Part shown: positions 1 to 12,893 of the stretch, in pieces
Numbering within the stretch: position 1 is the first letter of the stretch
How the letters are laid out: each line of letters begins with the position of its first letter
NCBI GenBank assembly: GCA_022818135.1
Contig: JAFMSR010000036.1
Coordinates: 124,001 to 188,000, forward strand
Origin: Saxidomus purpurata
Lineage: Eukaryota; Mollusca; Bivalvia; Venerida; Veneridae
Direction of reading: 5' to 3'
Length of the DNA stretch: 64,000 nt
Translations under genes and position numbers: made by a program
Notes under the pieces: generated by a model
What the model was told of the DNA's origin: nothing
Databases searched by the model: none
The model's input: the letters and a program-made list of their open reading frames with translations, nothing else

Positions 1-592
1 GTGACCTTGACCTTTGACCTACTGACCCTAAAGTCGAACTTGACCTGTATTTGATGATGTTACAGCTGTGTACCGAAAATTATTTAAATCGGTCAAGCCT
101 TTCATGAGTTATCATCTGGAAACTGTTTTACAGTTCAGAGTCACTGTGACCTTGACCTTGACCTACTGACCCGAAAGTCGAACTTGACCTGTATTTCATA
201 AAGTTGCACGTGTGTACCAAAAATTATTTAAATCAGTCAAGCCTTTCATGAGTTATCATCCGGAAACTGTTTTACAGTTCAGAGTCAGTGACCTTGATCT
301 TTGACCTACTGAACCCAATGTTGAACTTGACCTGTATTTAATGAAGTTGCATGTGTGTACCAAAAATTATTCAAAAGGGTAAAGTCGTTCATGAGTTATC
401 ATCCAGAAACTGTTTTACAGTTCCGAGTTGCACGTACGTGCGTAACAAGTATTATTCAAAAGGGTAAAGTCGTTCATGAGTAATCATCCAGAAACCATGA
501 AAAGCAACAGACCGACCAACAAACCGACAAGCTCACTCCTATATACACCCCCCCCCCACCCCGCCGAAAACTTCGTTTTGTGGGGGTATAAT
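1..592 (+). mobile_element. Pearl-type element, 3' part (B-like tail)
   Basis: Three head-to-tail core units of about 145 bp begin near 1, 147 and 288; each carries the GTGACCTTGACC motif and a shared end around TTTTACAGTT. They are followed by a short ACCG-rich tract (about 508-530) and a terminal hairpin with a C-run and GGGGGTATAAT arms (about 541-592). The tail matches the family B element ending at 12893. The 5' end lies outside the window. This is a non-coding, non-autonomous element. Confidence 0.7.
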
Positions 593-639
593 TAATTAAA
601 TTACAAACTACTTTGTTTTTAAATTTATTTCGAAGTAGA

Positions 640-1175
640 CAGTGATACATGAAATAACAGCTTTTTACTTTGAACAAATCTCACACACTTGGCTTTTAAG
701 TTTAAGAAGTAATTTAGCTTTTACACCCAAAGCTACCAAAACCCTTAAAATTATAAAACACCTGCCAGACGCCAGTTTGAGTATGTTTCCCAGATTTGGA
801 GTCAATACTACCAAGGTTAGAAATGATACAGAGGACTGCGTCTAAACAACAAGCGCTGAAGGTACAAGAGTCATATAAGGGAAATGTTGGGAGGACCTTT
901 CTACATTACACAGAATTCCATAGTTCAGTTTACAAAGTTCACCATGGTTTGGTCTATATTGATAAGAAGTACCTATCCCAAGTCCATGCCACTGGAACTG
1001 CAAGGTCATCCTCTTCCCACCAGTTTAACAGTATATCTAAGAGACATTTATCTTATACTGATGCCCTTAAATATTCCTTTATTCAAGGACCATACCCCTA
1101 TAGAGTGCACAGTCTAACAGTACAATATCCTTGGCAACAGTTGAGGATTCTAAGTCTAAATTTTAAGACTTGAAC
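640..1175 (+). pseudogene. Decayed LINE reverse-transcriptase C-terminus
   Basis: Read across several frames, the stretch resembles the last ~150 residues of a non-LTR retrotransposon ORF2. A partial EYVSQIW-like motif lies near 797, LEMIQRTAS near 817, then VYKVHHGLVYIDKKYLSQVHA around 940-990, and an RTIPL motif with SLATVEDSKSKF before a stop near 1165. Frameshifts and internal stops separate these pieces, so no functional protein is possible. The match is from memory of the CR1/L2/jockey type of ORF2 tail. No EN domain or 3' repeat tail is visible. Confidence 0.5.
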
Positions 1176-1620
1176 TTACTATGCTGTACAAACTTGTGTC
1201 AACATAGTTACAATTTGCTTATTGTATATAGTTTAACTCTTGTATTTAAATGTTGAGTGTTATGTACCCTTGATCTATGCACGTTGCCTCCACCACCTAC
1301 AGTCATGATCAGGGCTTCGATAATTTGGTCAACTCAATCAGTCTGGGCCAAGTCTCTAACGTTATTGGTGTTGCAAATCATGTCACCCCACCCACTTCGC
1401 CAATACAGCAGAAGTTACTCACTTGTTTTATTATGCAGTTTTACAGTGATGTCATGCTCAACATACACGATACTATTTCTCAAAATTCATTTCCTGTTGA
1501 AATAGAACAATATTTTATCATGCTTGAAGTTGATTTACGTATATTTCAAAAGGAAAAGCAGAGAAGAGTTTTAAAGTTTTTCCTATATACATGTAAGCCT
1601 ATAGATGCAAAACTAAGTGA
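1176..1620. other. No recognisable feature
   Basis: The reading frame at 1277-1663 has no recognised domain, biased composition or splice context, and it runs into the repeat that follows. I see no gene here. Confidence 0.5.
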
Positions 1621-2110
1621 CCACCCGGGCGGGGTCAATTTTGACCAATGGGTCATAATTTGAACAATCTTGGTAGAGGTCCACTAGACAATGCTACATG
1701 CCAAATATCTAAGCTCTAGGCCTTGTGGTTTCAGAAAAGATTTTTAAATTTTTCCTATTCATTGCCATAGCAACCAGAGTTCTGCATGGAATGGAATTCT
1801 TTGAACGCTTTTGGTAGAACTTCATGCAAGGAACATCCTGCAAGGAACATCCCTGCAAAGTTTCATCAACATTGGCTCAGTGGTTTCAGAGGAGATGTTG
1901 TTTGAAGGAAATGGTGGACGGACGGACGGTAAACGTACGACATAGAGTGATCCTAATAGCTCACTCTGGCACTTGACCTTAGTGACCCCAAATGCAATCC
2001 CAAGCGGCGTCTCCACACAAGCTACCTATACACAAAGTTTCATTGAAATTGGTCACTCCTAGCTTAACCAATGTTTGACGTCCGCCCACCTGCCCGCCCG
2101 ACATATGACA
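1620..2110 (+). repeat. Pearl-type family D core and tail
   Basis: The core has the motif order GGGGTCAATTTTGA, CCACTAGACAATGCTACATG, CTAAGCTCTAGGCCTTGTGG, which recurs at 3480-3840, 27760-28020 and 29512-29620. Diverged further units follow. A GGACGGACGG tract lies near 1917, and an AGTGA...CTCACT end near 1947-1968. A second cysteine-free, non-coding tail with CCGCCC tracts runs to about 2105. The copy is decayed. Confidence 0.55.
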
Positions 2111-2167
2111 TCGCCATTCTATTCTAGTCTTGAAAACTGCTTAAAAATATACAAAATAACAGGTTAC

Positions 2168-2476
2168 CTGTTGAATTAAACTAATGTCCTGTTTGATAGC
2201 AGAGTTGTCCAGTTTAACAGCAGAGTTGTCTGCCTCAACATGTATCAATCTTTCACTCAGTAACTCGATTGTTTGTTTCATGGCTTGTAACTGGCTGTCG
2301 TTCTGCTTTTCTAATTCTTTTAAAGCATCTTTAAGAGTATCTCGTGTTTTATCATCAACAACCTTGGTAACTTCTGTCTTTTTCTGGTCTATATCGTCCT
2401 TTGCATCTTGAATCAATTGTTTCAGCTCCTCTGATCTGTTTGTGATGGATACCATTGCATCTCTACAAACTTCAAC
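2168..2476 (-). CDS. Coiled-coil exon of HEPN/NACHT-family gene
   Basis: On the minus strand this exon is 309 bp (103 codons) with no stop. It is bounded by an AG acceptor (2478-2477) and a GTAAC donor directly after CAACAG. It begins VEVCRDAMVSITNRSEELKQ and is almost all charged heptads: a DDIDQKK segment, a KVVDDKTRD segment, and an ending KLDNSAIKQDISLIQQ. A parallel coiled coil is the only structure suggested. The exon is phase 0 at both ends, matching the phase-0 donor of the HEPN exon at 19516, which lies upstream on the same strand. I infer both belong to one gene whose NACHT exon would lie beyond position 1. It is paralogous to exon 54658-55092 on the plus strand; here there is no internal duplication. 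The 5' terminus of a pearl-type D element sits 166 bp into the upstream intron. Confidence 0.75.
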
Positions 2477-2642
2477 CTCGTTGTTGGTAGTTATTATAAA
2501 ACTCCCCAATTTCAGCTTTAATTGGAAAAATATTAATCTTAGATTGAGTGCATAATTTTTGTAAGTAAGTGAAAGCAAAATTATATTTAAAAATGCTCAC
2601 CAAGTATTGATTGCAAACATATGTACTAGAATTGTTTTCCGG

Positions 2643-3843
2643 CAACAAGAGGGCCATGATGGCTCTACCGTATTTCCCCGTGAATAATACGCACCCTTGT
2701 ATAATACGCACCCTCGATCTGGGCTTTGAAAATGGGGAAAAATGCCTGCATCAGTGTATAATAAGCACCTTAAATATCCGAAAAATGTGCCATTTTCGTT
2801 ACGAAAATTATTCAATAATCGGAGCACCGTAACGATTTATACACGTAAAAAGGACAATACGGCAGTTATTGACTTTATTTTGAAAATTTGATTAGCATAG
2901 ATGATATGAAAAACTCAAAAATGTCATGCTTATTTAATGGTACTTTGAGAACATAATTATTTTCTCAAGATTTCAACACCTTCTCAACAAACTTCTCATA
3001 CCGGTAATTACAGCGCCATCAACATCAAAGAGAGACATGTGAAAATCAATGCAATCATATAAGCGTGTTTGTTTACCAATAAACGGAATGTTGTATTGAT
3101 CAGCAATAATTGTTTGATTATTAAAGAGACAACAAACTTTGTTCTAACAATATTTAATTTTTATTGAAACTTGAAAGAAAACTATCAAATTTACCGGCAA
3201 TGTTTTATCTTACATGCCATACCGGGTATCGGCTTTTAGGAAACCTCCGCGCTCTTCATAATAAAGTTAGTAAAAAAAACGGGTAAACATCTGCTTTCAG
3301 TGAAAATCCCATTATTACGTCTAATTTATACGATTTCAACATTTTCAATGCTGGAAAAAATTGTCGGAGATCCTACATCGGTGTATAATACGCACCCCTT
3401 CCTTGAAGCCCTAAAATCTTAATTAAAAGTGCGTATTATACACGGGGAAATACACTATATCACTCACATGAGTACCAATGCATTTACACGCTAAATATCT
3501 AAGCTCTATGCTTTGTGGTATTGGAGGTTTTAAAGGTTTTTCAATGCAGTAAAACATTTGATTATCAAAGTTCTCAAGATATCTGAATTCCTGGGATTAC
3601 AGGAGACAATGTTACATACCAAATATCTTAGCACTAAGCCATGTAGTCAAGAAGAAGAAGAATTCTAAAGTTTTTCCTATACCAAGTGACCGACTGGGCA
3701 GCATCAATTATGATGCCCAGGGCATGATTTCAACAAAACTTTGAAACGGTCCACTAAAAACTGTTTCACACTACATATAAATATTTAAGCTCTAGACCTT
3801 GTGGTTTAGGAAAGGAAGATTTCTAAACCTTTTCCTATATATG
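2643..3843 (+). mobile_element. Pearl-type family D, 5' part, interrupted
   Basis: The 5' tip reads AACAAGAGGGCCATGATGGC, close to the copy at 27364. After an inserted TIR element (2668-3455) the copy continues with TATATCACTCACATGAGTAC and degenerate core units to about 3843. There the sequence passes directly into the 35-bp minisatellite. No 3' end is seen. The element lies in the long intron of the minus-strand HEPN gene. Confidence 0.6.
2668..3455. mobile_element. Small TIR DNA transposon, TA target
   Basis: The ends are inverted copies: GTATTTCCCCGTG then AATACGCAC on the left, and GTGCGTATTATACACGGGG on the right; the outermost bases are imperfect. The family D host sequence is restored as GGCTCTATATCACTC if a TA is duplicated. 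That fits a Tc1/mariner or pogo-like MITE of about 0.79 kb. There is no transposase frame. Inside are ACGCACC motifs repeated near both ends. Confidence 0.6.
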
Positions 3844-5917
3844 TCTGAACTATAGAGCTGACAAAGCTAATTCACCTGTTTGAACTATAGAGCCGACAAA
3901 GCTAATTCACCTGTTTGAACTATAGAGCTGACAACGCTAATTCACCTGTTTGAACTATAGACCTGACAAAGCTTATTCACCTGTTTGAACTACAGAGCCG
4001 ACAAAGCTAATTCACCTGTTAGAACTATAGAGTGGACAAAGCTAATTCCCCTGTTTGAACTATAGAGTGGACAAAGCTAATTCACCTGTTTGAACTATAG
4101 AGCTGACAAAGCTAATTCACCTGTTTGAACTACAGAGCCGACAAAGCTAATTCACCTGTTTGAACTATAGAGCTGACAAAGCTAATTCACCTGTTTGAAC
4201 TATAGAGCTGACAAAGCTAATTCACCTGTTAGAACTATAGAGCTGATGAAGCTAATTCACCTGTTTGAACTATAGAGTGGAAAAAGCTAATTCACCTGTT
4301 TGAACTATAGAGCTGATAAAGCTAATTCACTTGTTTGAACTACAGAGCTGACAAAGCTAATTCACCTGTTAGAACTATAGAGCTGACAAAGCTAATTCAC
4401 CTGTTTGAACTACAGAGCTGACAAAGCTAATTCACCTGTTAGAACTATAGAGCTGACAAAGCTAATTCACCTGTTTGAACTATAGAGTGCAAAAAGCTAA
4501 TTCACCTGTTTGAACTATAGAGCTGACAAAGCTTATTCACCTGTTAGAACTATAGAGTGGACAAAGCTAATTCACCTGTTTGAACTATAGAGCTGACAAA
4601 GCTAATTCACCTGTTTGAACTTTAGAGCTGACAAAGCTAATTCACTTGTTTGAACTATAGAGCTGACAAAGCTAATTCACCTGTTTGAACTTTAGAGCCG
4701 ACAAAGCTAATTCACCTGTTTGAACTATAGAGCCGACAAAGCTTACTCACCTGTTTGAACTATAGAGCCGACAAAGCTAATTCACCTGTTTGAACTATAG
4801 AGCCGACAAAGCTAATTCACCTGTTTGAACTATAGAGCCGACAAAGCTAATTCACCTGTTTGAACCATAGAGCTGACAAAGCTAATTCACCTGTTTGAAC
4901 TATAGAGCTGACAAAGCTTATTCACCTGTTTAAACCATAGAGTGGACAAAGCTAATTCACCTGTTTGAACTATAGAGCTGATCAAGCTAATTCACTTGTT
5001 TGAACCATAGAGCCGACAAAGCTAATTCACCTGTTTGAACCATTGAGCCGACAAAGCTAATTCACCTGTTTGAACTATAGAGTGGACAAAGCTAATGCAC
5101 CTGTTTGAACTATAGAGCTGACAAAGCTAATTCACCTGTTTGAAGTATAGAGTGGACAAAGCTAATTCACCTGTTTGGCCAACAAAGCTAATTCACCTGT
5201 TTGAACTATAGAGCTGACAAAGCTAATTCACCTGTTAGAACTATAGAGTGGAAAAAGCTTATTCACCTGTTTGAACTACAGAGCCGACAAAGCTAATTCA
5301 CCTGTTTGAACTATAGAGCTGACAAAGCTAATTCACCTGTTTGAACTATAAAGTGGACAAAGCTAATTCACCTGTTTGAACCTTAGAGCTGACAAAGCTT
5401 ATTCACCTGTTAGAACAATAGAGCTGACAAAGCTTATTCACCTGTTCGAACTATAGAGCCGACAAAGCTAATTCACCTGTTTGAACTACAGAGCCGACAA
5501 AGCTAATTAACCCATTAGAATAATAGAGTGGAAAAAGCTAATTCACCTGTTTGAACTACCGAGCCGACAAAGCTAATTCACCCGTTAGAACTATAGAGTG
5601 GAAAAAGCTTATTCACCTGTTAGAACTATAGAGTGGACAAAGCTAATTCACCTGTTTGAACCTTAGAGCTGACAAAGCTTATTCACCTGTTTAAACTATA
5701 GAGCTGACAAAGCTAATTCACCTGTTTGAACTACAGAGCCGACAAAGCTAATTCACCTGTTTCAACTATAGAGCTGACAAAGCTAATTCACCTGTTTGAA
5801 CTACAGAGCTGACAAAGCTTATTCACCTGTTTGAACTATAGAGCCGACAAAGCTAATTCACCTGTTTGAACTACAGAGCCGACAAAGCTAATTCACCCGT
5901 TAGAACTATAGAGTTGA
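3844..5917 (+). repeat. 35-bp minisatellite, block 1
   Basis: About 59 head-to-tail units of 35 bp, consensus CTGTTTGAACTATAGAGCTG then ACAAAGCTAATTCAC. Units vary mainly at the GCTGAC/GCCGAC/GTGGAC position and in CTATAG/CTACAG. One unit near 5176 is shortened. The array is one ancestral tract split by later insertions; further pieces are at 7002-8506, 14961-15037 and 18320-18394. It lies within the intron of the minus-strand HEPN gene. There are no spacers, so it is not CRISPR. Confidence 0.97.
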
Positions 5918-7001
5918 ACAAGAGCTGTCCCTCACAAGTGACGAATGCCCCCGAAAGAGGTGCCTCACAGTCTGTGTCCTCTCCATGTGCTCAATAAATG
6001 TGCTATGTAATTTTAAAATCCTTCCATGCATGACAGAGTAATCATGCATACAGTATTCCATTACTTTAAACACTAAGTGTGACCTTGACCTTTGAGGTAG
6101 GGACTTGGGTCTTGCATGCGACACATCCGCTTGATGTGCTAGACATTTGTGCACAGTTATTTTAAAATCCTTCAAAGCATAATAAAGTTATAGTCTGGAC
6201 ACAAATGTATGCATATATACAGAATTCCATTACCTATAAACTCTAAGTGTGACCTTGACCTTTGTGGTAGGGATGTGGGTCATGCACACGACACGTCGTC
6301 TTGATGTGCTAGACATTTGTGCCAAATTATTTTAAAATCCTTCAAGGCATGACAAAGTTACAGTCCGGACACGAATGTGTGCATATATGCTTATATAGAG
6401 GAATCCATTACCTTCAAACTCTAAGTATGACCTTGACCTTTGAGCTAGGGACGTGGGTCTTGCACGCGACACGTCGTCTTGATGTGCTAGACATTTGTGC
6501 CAAGTTATTTTAAAATCCTTCAAGGCATGACAAAGTTACAGTCCGGACACGAATGTGTGCATATATGCTTATATGGAGGAATCCATTACCTTCAAACTCT
6601 AAGTATGACCTTGACCTTTGAGCTAGGGACGTGGGTCTTGCACGCGACACGTCGTCTTGATGTGCTAGACATGTGTGCCTAGTTATTTTAAAATCCTTCA
6701 ATGCATGACAAAGTTACAGTCCGGACACGAATGTGTGCATATATAGAGGATTCCATAACCTTCATACTCCAAGTGTGACCTTCACCTTTGAGGTAGGGAT
6801 GTGGGTCTTGCACGCGACATGTCGTCTTGATGTGCTAGACATGTGTGCCAAGTTATTTTAAAATCCTTCAATGCATGACAAAGTTACAGTCCGGACATGA
6901 ATTTGTAAGTGGGGACGCACGGACGGACGGACAGACGGACGGACGGACGGACAGACGGACAGACGGTGCGATTTTAATATGCCACCCTTCGGGGGCATAA
7001 A
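5918..7001 (+). mobile_element. Pearl-type family A, copy 1
   Basis: Complete copy: 5' tip ACAAGAGCTGTCCCTCACAA, inner motif ATGCCCCCGAAAG, five core units of ~175 bp carrying GTGACCTTGACCTTTGAGG-like motifs, an ACGG/ACAG tract (about 6909-6965), and the 3' end ATGCCACCCTTCGGGGGCAT plus A's. It sits in the minisatellite. The host unit reads GAGTTGA before and AAGCTAATTCAC after, so it lies between A residues with no clear target duplication. Short frames in it are not genes. Confidence 0.9.
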
Positions 7002-8506
7002 AAGCTAATTCACCTGTTTGAACTACCGAGCAGACAAAGCTAATTCACCTGTTTGAACCATAGAGCTGACAAAGCTAATTCACTTGTTTGAACTACAGAG
7101 CCGACAAAGCTAATTCACTTGTTTGAACCATAGAGCCGACAAAGCTAATTCACTTGTTTGAACCATAGAGCTGACAAAGCTAATTCACCTGTTTGAACCA
7201 TAGAGTGGAAAAAGCTTATTCACCTGTTTGAACCATAGAGTGGAAAAAGCTTATTCACTTGTTTGAACTACAGAGCTGACAAAGCTAATTCACCTGTTTG
7301 AACTACAGAGCTGACAAAGCATATTCACCTGTTTGAACCATTGAGCCGACAAAGCTAATTCACTTGTTTGAACTACAGAGCTGACAAAACCAAATTCACC
7401 TGTTTGAACTACAGAGCTGACAAAACCAAATTCACCTGTTTGAACTATAGAGTGGACAAAGCTAATTCACCTGTTTGAACTACAGAGCCGACAAAGCTAA
7501 TTCACCTGTTTGAACTACAGAGCTGACAAAGCTTATTCACCTGTTTAAACCATAGAGCTGACAAAGCTAATTCACTTGTTTGAACTACAGAGCCGACAAA
7601 GCTAATTCACTTGTTTGAACCATAGAGCCGACAAAGCTAATTCACTTGTTTGAACCATAGAGCCGACAAAGCTAATTCACTTGTTTGAACTACAGAGCCG
7701 ACAAAGCTAATTCACTTGTCTGAACCATAGAGCTGATTAAGCTAATTCACTTGTTTGAACCATAGAGCCGACAAAGCTAATTCACTTGCTTGAACCATAG
7801 AGCTGACAAAGCTAATTCACCTATTTGAACTACAGAGCTGACAAAGCTAATTCACTTGTTTGAACTACAGAGCTGACAAAGCTAATTCACTTGTTTGAAC
7901 TACAGAGCCGACAAAGCTAATTCACTTGTTTGAACTACAGAGCCGACAAAGCTAATTCACTTGTTTGAACCACAGAGCCGACAAAGCTAATTCACTTGCT
8001 TGAACCATAGAGCCGACAAAGCTAATTCACTTGTTTGAAGCATAGAGCCAACAAAGCTAATTCACTTGTTTGAACCATAGAGCTGACAAAGCTAATTTAC
8101 TTGTTTGAACTACAGAGCTGACAAAGCTAATTCACTTGTTTGAACAATAGAGCCGACAAAGCTAATTCACCTGTTTGAACCATAGAGCTGACAAAGCTAA
8201 TTCACTTGTTTGAACTACAGAGCCGACAAAGCTAATTCACCTGTTTGAACTACAGAGCTGACAAAGCTAATTCACTTGTTTGAACTATAGAGCTGACAAA
8301 GCTAATTCACCTGTTTGAACCATAGAGCTGACAAAGCTAATTCACTTGTTTGAACTACAGAGCCGATAAAGCTAATTCACCTGTTTGAACTATAGAGCTG
8401 AGAAAGCTAATTCACCTGTTTGAACTATAGAGCTGACAAAGCTAATTCACCTGTTTGAACTATAGAGCTGACAAAGCTAATTCACCTGTTAGAACTATAA
8501 AGTGGA
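7002..8506 (+). repeat. 35-bp minisatellite, block 2
   Basis: About 43 units. Compared with block 1 this part is enriched in the variants CTTGTTTGAAC, CTACAG and CCATAG, which suggests local homogenisation. It ends at AGTGGA, where the family C element begins. Confidence 0.95.
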
Positions 8507-9082
8507 ACAAGACAGGGCCCTCACTCTACTTTGGGGGAAGGGGTCCGCAGCTCTCAGGTGGGGGAATTTTCGCATTGTTTTTGCCAAAAGGGGAAATTTG
8601 CCTTAAATGAATAACCTATTATAATAGGAAATATGAACATATAAAATTTTCATTAAAGCCATGTCTTAGTTTCAACATAGAAGTGCAGTTATTGACATTG
8701 CAAAACAAAAACGGAAATGCAGGGCTTTTTTTCCCGAAAATAGGGAAAGGGCCCAGGATTTCTCAAATTGGGATATTTTATGCGCAGTGTCGCCCAAATA
8801 TTGTACGCATATCCTCATTCAAATTGGGAAATTTATTAATAAACTTTCTTAACACTTAAGTGCTCCCCCTGTTGCAGAAATTAAATACTAAGTACTGGCA
8901 AAATGTGGAGAGTTTCTCTGACTTTAAAGAGATGTGCTTGAGTCTTATCCACACAGATATTTTTGTGCAATGATTTATAGTTTAAACTAAACAAGTATCC
9001 CCCTACAACTACCCCTCTTCAATTCTTGAATTTGGTAAACAGCTAAAGGATGATAAACTGTAACATTTGTAAATGTTTTCAT

Positions 9083-11547
9083 CATACATGCCGTTCTCCC
9101 GATATTCGCTGGGTTCTCCCGTTATTTAGACCCTAACCCGGCGCCCCGGCAAGATCGCAAAAACACTAAAATCTCCCGATAAATTGAAATTTTGAAGAAA
9201 AACTAAGAGGTTCATAAAATATCATGGTTAATACCCTGACACGTGATATCGATAATGAAGAAGTACTAGTATTGTGTACAGTCGATTAGGTGACGAAACT
9301 GATGTGTTGACACGAGTTTGTGTTAATTGTCACTATTATCTTAGGTAAATTGCCCGGAGGGAAGTTAGCGGCGATTCATAAACTTTTCAAACAGCGATGA
9401 TTTGCCGATAATCTACCGTCAATCAAGTCACTACGCTCCAATAATGCCGCTAATTAAATCATTTAACCAAGTTTAACAAAATTAAAAGATTTGATGTTTT
9501 CGTATCAGCGCCAAAACAAATTTTCAAATCGATTGTCGGGTGTCCATGCGATCGATGTTGTGATAAATTATCGGAGACCTTTTGCGTTCCGATTGGATGA
9601 GAGTGCATAACTGGTGACGCCTTCAAATTTATCGTCTGCCAAACGGCGGTGTATTGCAGATCGCGATGATTAGTGACCCGCGTTTCCTCAAAGTTTTATG
9701 CAAATCGCGGAATCATCGTCGGGTTATTAGCATTCTTTTCAAAAACGGTGTATACAAAGATTACGCGGATTTAAGCGTTTCTGTGAACCATTACTACGGG
9801 AACAGTAAAACAATGATTGAACAAGAGCTGTCCCTCACAAGTGACGAATGCCCCCGAAAGAGGTGCCTCACAGTCTGTGTCCTCTCCATGTGCTCAATAA
9901 ATGTGCTATGTAATTTTAAAATCCTTCCATGCATGACTTAGTAACTATGCATACAGTTTTCCATTACTTTAAACACTAAGTGTGACCTTGACCTTTGAGG
10001 TAGTGACTTGGGTCTTGCACGCGACACATCCGCTTGATGTGCTAGACATTTGTTCCAAGTTATTTTAAAATCCTTCAAAGCATGATAAAGTTATAGTCCG
10101 GACACAAATGTATGCATATATACAGGATTCCATTACCTATAAACTCTAAGTGTGACCTTGACCTTTGTGGTAGGGATGTGGGTCTTGCACGCGACACGTC
10201 ATCTTGATGTGCTAGACATTTGTGCCAAATTATTTTAAAATCCTTCAATGCATGACAAAGTTACAGTCCGGACACGAATGTGTGCATATATGCAAATATA
10301 GAGAAATCCATTACCTTCAAACTCTAAGTGTGACCTTGACCTTTGAGCTAGGGACCTGGGTCTTGCACGCGACACGTCATCTTGATGTGCTAGACATTTG
10401 TGCAAAGTTATTTTAAAATCCTTCAATGCATGACAAAGTTACAGTCCGGACACGAATTATATAGAGGAATCCTTTACCTTCAAACTCTAAGTTTGACCTT
10501 GACCTTTGAGCTAGGGACGTGGGTCTTGTATGCGACACGTCGTCTTGATGTGCTAGACATTTGTGCCAAATTATTTTAAAATCCTTCAATGCATGACAAA
10601 GTTACAGTCCGGACACGAATGTGTGCATATATGCATATATAGAGGATTCCATTACCTTCAAACTCTAAGTATGACTTTGACCTTTGAGCTAGGGATGTGG
10701 GTCTTGTACGCGACACGTCGTCTTGATGTGCTAGACATTTGTGCCAAGCTATTTTAAAATCCTTCAATGCATGACAAAGTTACAGTCCGGACACGAATGT
10801 GTGCATATATAGAGGATTCCATAACCTTCATACTCCAAGTGTGACCTTGACCTTTGAGGTAGGGATGTGGGTCTTGCACGCGACACGTCGTCTTGATGTG
10901 CTAGACATGCGTGCCAAGTTATTTTAAAATCCTTCAATGCATGACAAAGTTACAGTCCGGACACGAATGTGTGCATATATGCATATATAGAGGATTCCAT
11001 TACCTTCAAACTCTAAGTATGACTTTGACCTTTGAGCTAGGGATGTGGGTCTTGTACGCGACACGTCGTCTTGATGTGCTAGACATTTGTGCCAAGTTAT
11101 TTTAAAATCCTTCAATGCATGACAAAGTTACAGTCCGGACACGAATGTGTGCATATATAGAGGATTCCATAACCTTCATACTCCAAGTGTGACCTTGACC
11201 TTTGAGGTAGGGATGTGGGTCTTGCACGCGACACGTCGTCTTGATGTGCTAGACATGCGTGCCAAGTTATTTTAAAATCCTTCAATGCATGACAGAGTTA
11301 CAGTCCATACACGAATTGTAAGTGGGGACACACAGACGGACGGACAGACGGACAGTGCGATTTTAATATGCCTCCCTTCGGGGGCATAAAAAGGCGTTTT
11401 GTTTGTGTAAATACGCAAAAAAAAGTCAAATACGTCCTTAGAAATGCATGATTTCCTGCTAAAAAATATCTCCCGGCAAGTCGTGCAAAAACCCGGCGAT
11501 TTTTCAAAAATCTCCCGGCAATAGCTCAATCCTTTGTGGCATGTATG
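9083..11547. mobile_element. hAT-like non-autonomous element, 8-bp TSD
   Basis: The ends are CATACATGCC and GGCATGTATG. An exact 8-bp duplication, GTTTTCAT, lies at 9075-9082 and 11548-11555. TCTCCCG-type motifs are inverted near both ends. The 8-bp duplication and CA...TG ends fit hAT transposons. About 0.9 kb is its own sequence and the rest is the family A copy inserted at 9821. It carries no transposase frame. Confidence 0.8.
9821..11391 (+). mobile_element. Pearl-type family A, copy 2 (8 core units)
   Basis: Same ends as copy 1 but with about eight core units, the longest in the window. Two ~345-bp higher-order blocks (about 10570-10910 and 10918-11258) are nearly identical, showing recent unit-pair duplication. 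The tetranucleotide tract is short (11335-11356). The copy is nested in the hAT-like element. Confidence 0.9.
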
Positions 11548-11651
11548 GTTTTCATGCAATAATTGTGGTTTGTCACGTATTTTCACGACCCCGCTAATTC
11601 ACAATTTTCGGGAATATTTGGTCCTTTTTCCGGCGATTTTAGAAAATTTAA

Positions 11652-12893
11652 ACTAGAGCTATCACTAAATGTGATTAATACCCCCAAAAGACTGCTTTAT
11701 AAACTGAGAAAGTTCGTAGTAACAGAATACCTTGCAAACAAACTAAAAAGAGATATTGTTCTTGGCAATAACTCTGTAATTTGTCAAGATAGAGTTATGG
11801 TTCTTGTACACTGCACTTCCTCTCATTGTGCTTGACCATTGTATGAACTTGTATTGAATTCCAACCAGTAGTTTTCAAATAATGCTCCGGACAAGTAAAA
11901 GTAACAAAGGGCAATAACTCTGAAATGAGTCAAGATAGAGTTATTGTTCTTTCGCACTGCACTTCCTGTCATTGTGCTTGACTATTTTATGAAGTTGTAT
12001 TGAATTCCAACCAGAAGTTTTCGAATAATGCTCCGGACAAGGAAAAGTAACAAAGGGCAATAACTCTGTAATGAGTCAAGATTGAGTTATGGTTCCTGTG
12101 CAGTGCACTTCCTCTCATTGTGCTTGACCATTGTATGAAGTTGTTTTGAATTCCAACTAGTACTTTTCGAATTATGCTCCGGACAAGGAAAAGTAACAAA
12201 GGGCAATAACTCTGTAATGAGTCAAGATGGAGTTATGGTTCTTGTGCACTGCACTTCCTCTCAATGTACTTGACCATTGTATGAGGTTATATTGAATTCC
12301 AACCAGTAGTTTTCAAGTAATGCTCTGGAGAAGAAAAAAATAACAAAGGGCAATAACTCTGAAAATATTCTAGATAGAGTTATGGTTCTTGTACACTGCA
12401 CTTCCTCTCATTGTGCTTCATCATTGTATGAAATTGTATTGAATTCCAACTTGTAGTTTTCAAGTTATGCTCCGGACAAGGAAAAGTAACAAAGGGCAAT
12501 AACTCTGTAATTAGTCAAGATGGAGTTATAGTTCTTGTGCACTGCACTTCCTCTCAATGTGCTTGACCATTGTATGAAGTTGTATTGAATTCCAACCAGT
12601 AGTTTTCAAGTTATGCTCCGGACAAGGAAAACTAACAAAGGGCAATAACTCTGTAATTAGTCAAGATGGAGTTATAGTTCTTGTGCACTGCACTTCCTCT
12701 CAATGTGCTTGATCATTGTATGAAGTTGTATTGAATTCCAACAAGTAGTTTTCAAGTTATGTTCCGGACAAGGAAAATGCAACAGACCGACCGACCGACC
12801 GACCGCCCGACCAACCGACCGACCGACCAACCGACCGACCAACCACCGGGTGACTCCTATATACCCCCCTAAACTTCGTTTTGGGGGTATAAT
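11652..12893 (+). mobile_element. Pearl-type family B
   Basis: The 5' tip is ACTAGAGCTATCACTAAATG, with the hairpin ATCAC-taaat-GTGAT followed by ATACCCCCAAAAG. Seven core units of ~146 bp follow (landmark GGGCAATAACTCTG). An (ACCG)n-rich tract spans 12783-12844, and the 3' hairpin has ATACCCCCC and GGGGGTATAAT arms. It lies inside the CAGGG-ended transposon. The host motif TTTGTCACGTATTTTC occurs on both sides (about 11570 and 12990). Confidence 0.85.

Noticed and set aside
6319..6701. Recurrent 61-64-codon frames on both strands (also at 10222-11115, 22373-22933, 24187-24569, 35536-35918)
   Set aside because: They are read-through of the ~175-bp core units of family A and repeat with the unit; there is no coding signature.
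3844..8506. CRISPR-like array of 35-bp repeats
   Set aside because: Units are directly adjacent with no unique spacers, and the sequence is eukaryotic.
9654..9941. 95-codon frame
   Set aside because: It crosses the boundary between the hAT-like element and the inserted family A copy.
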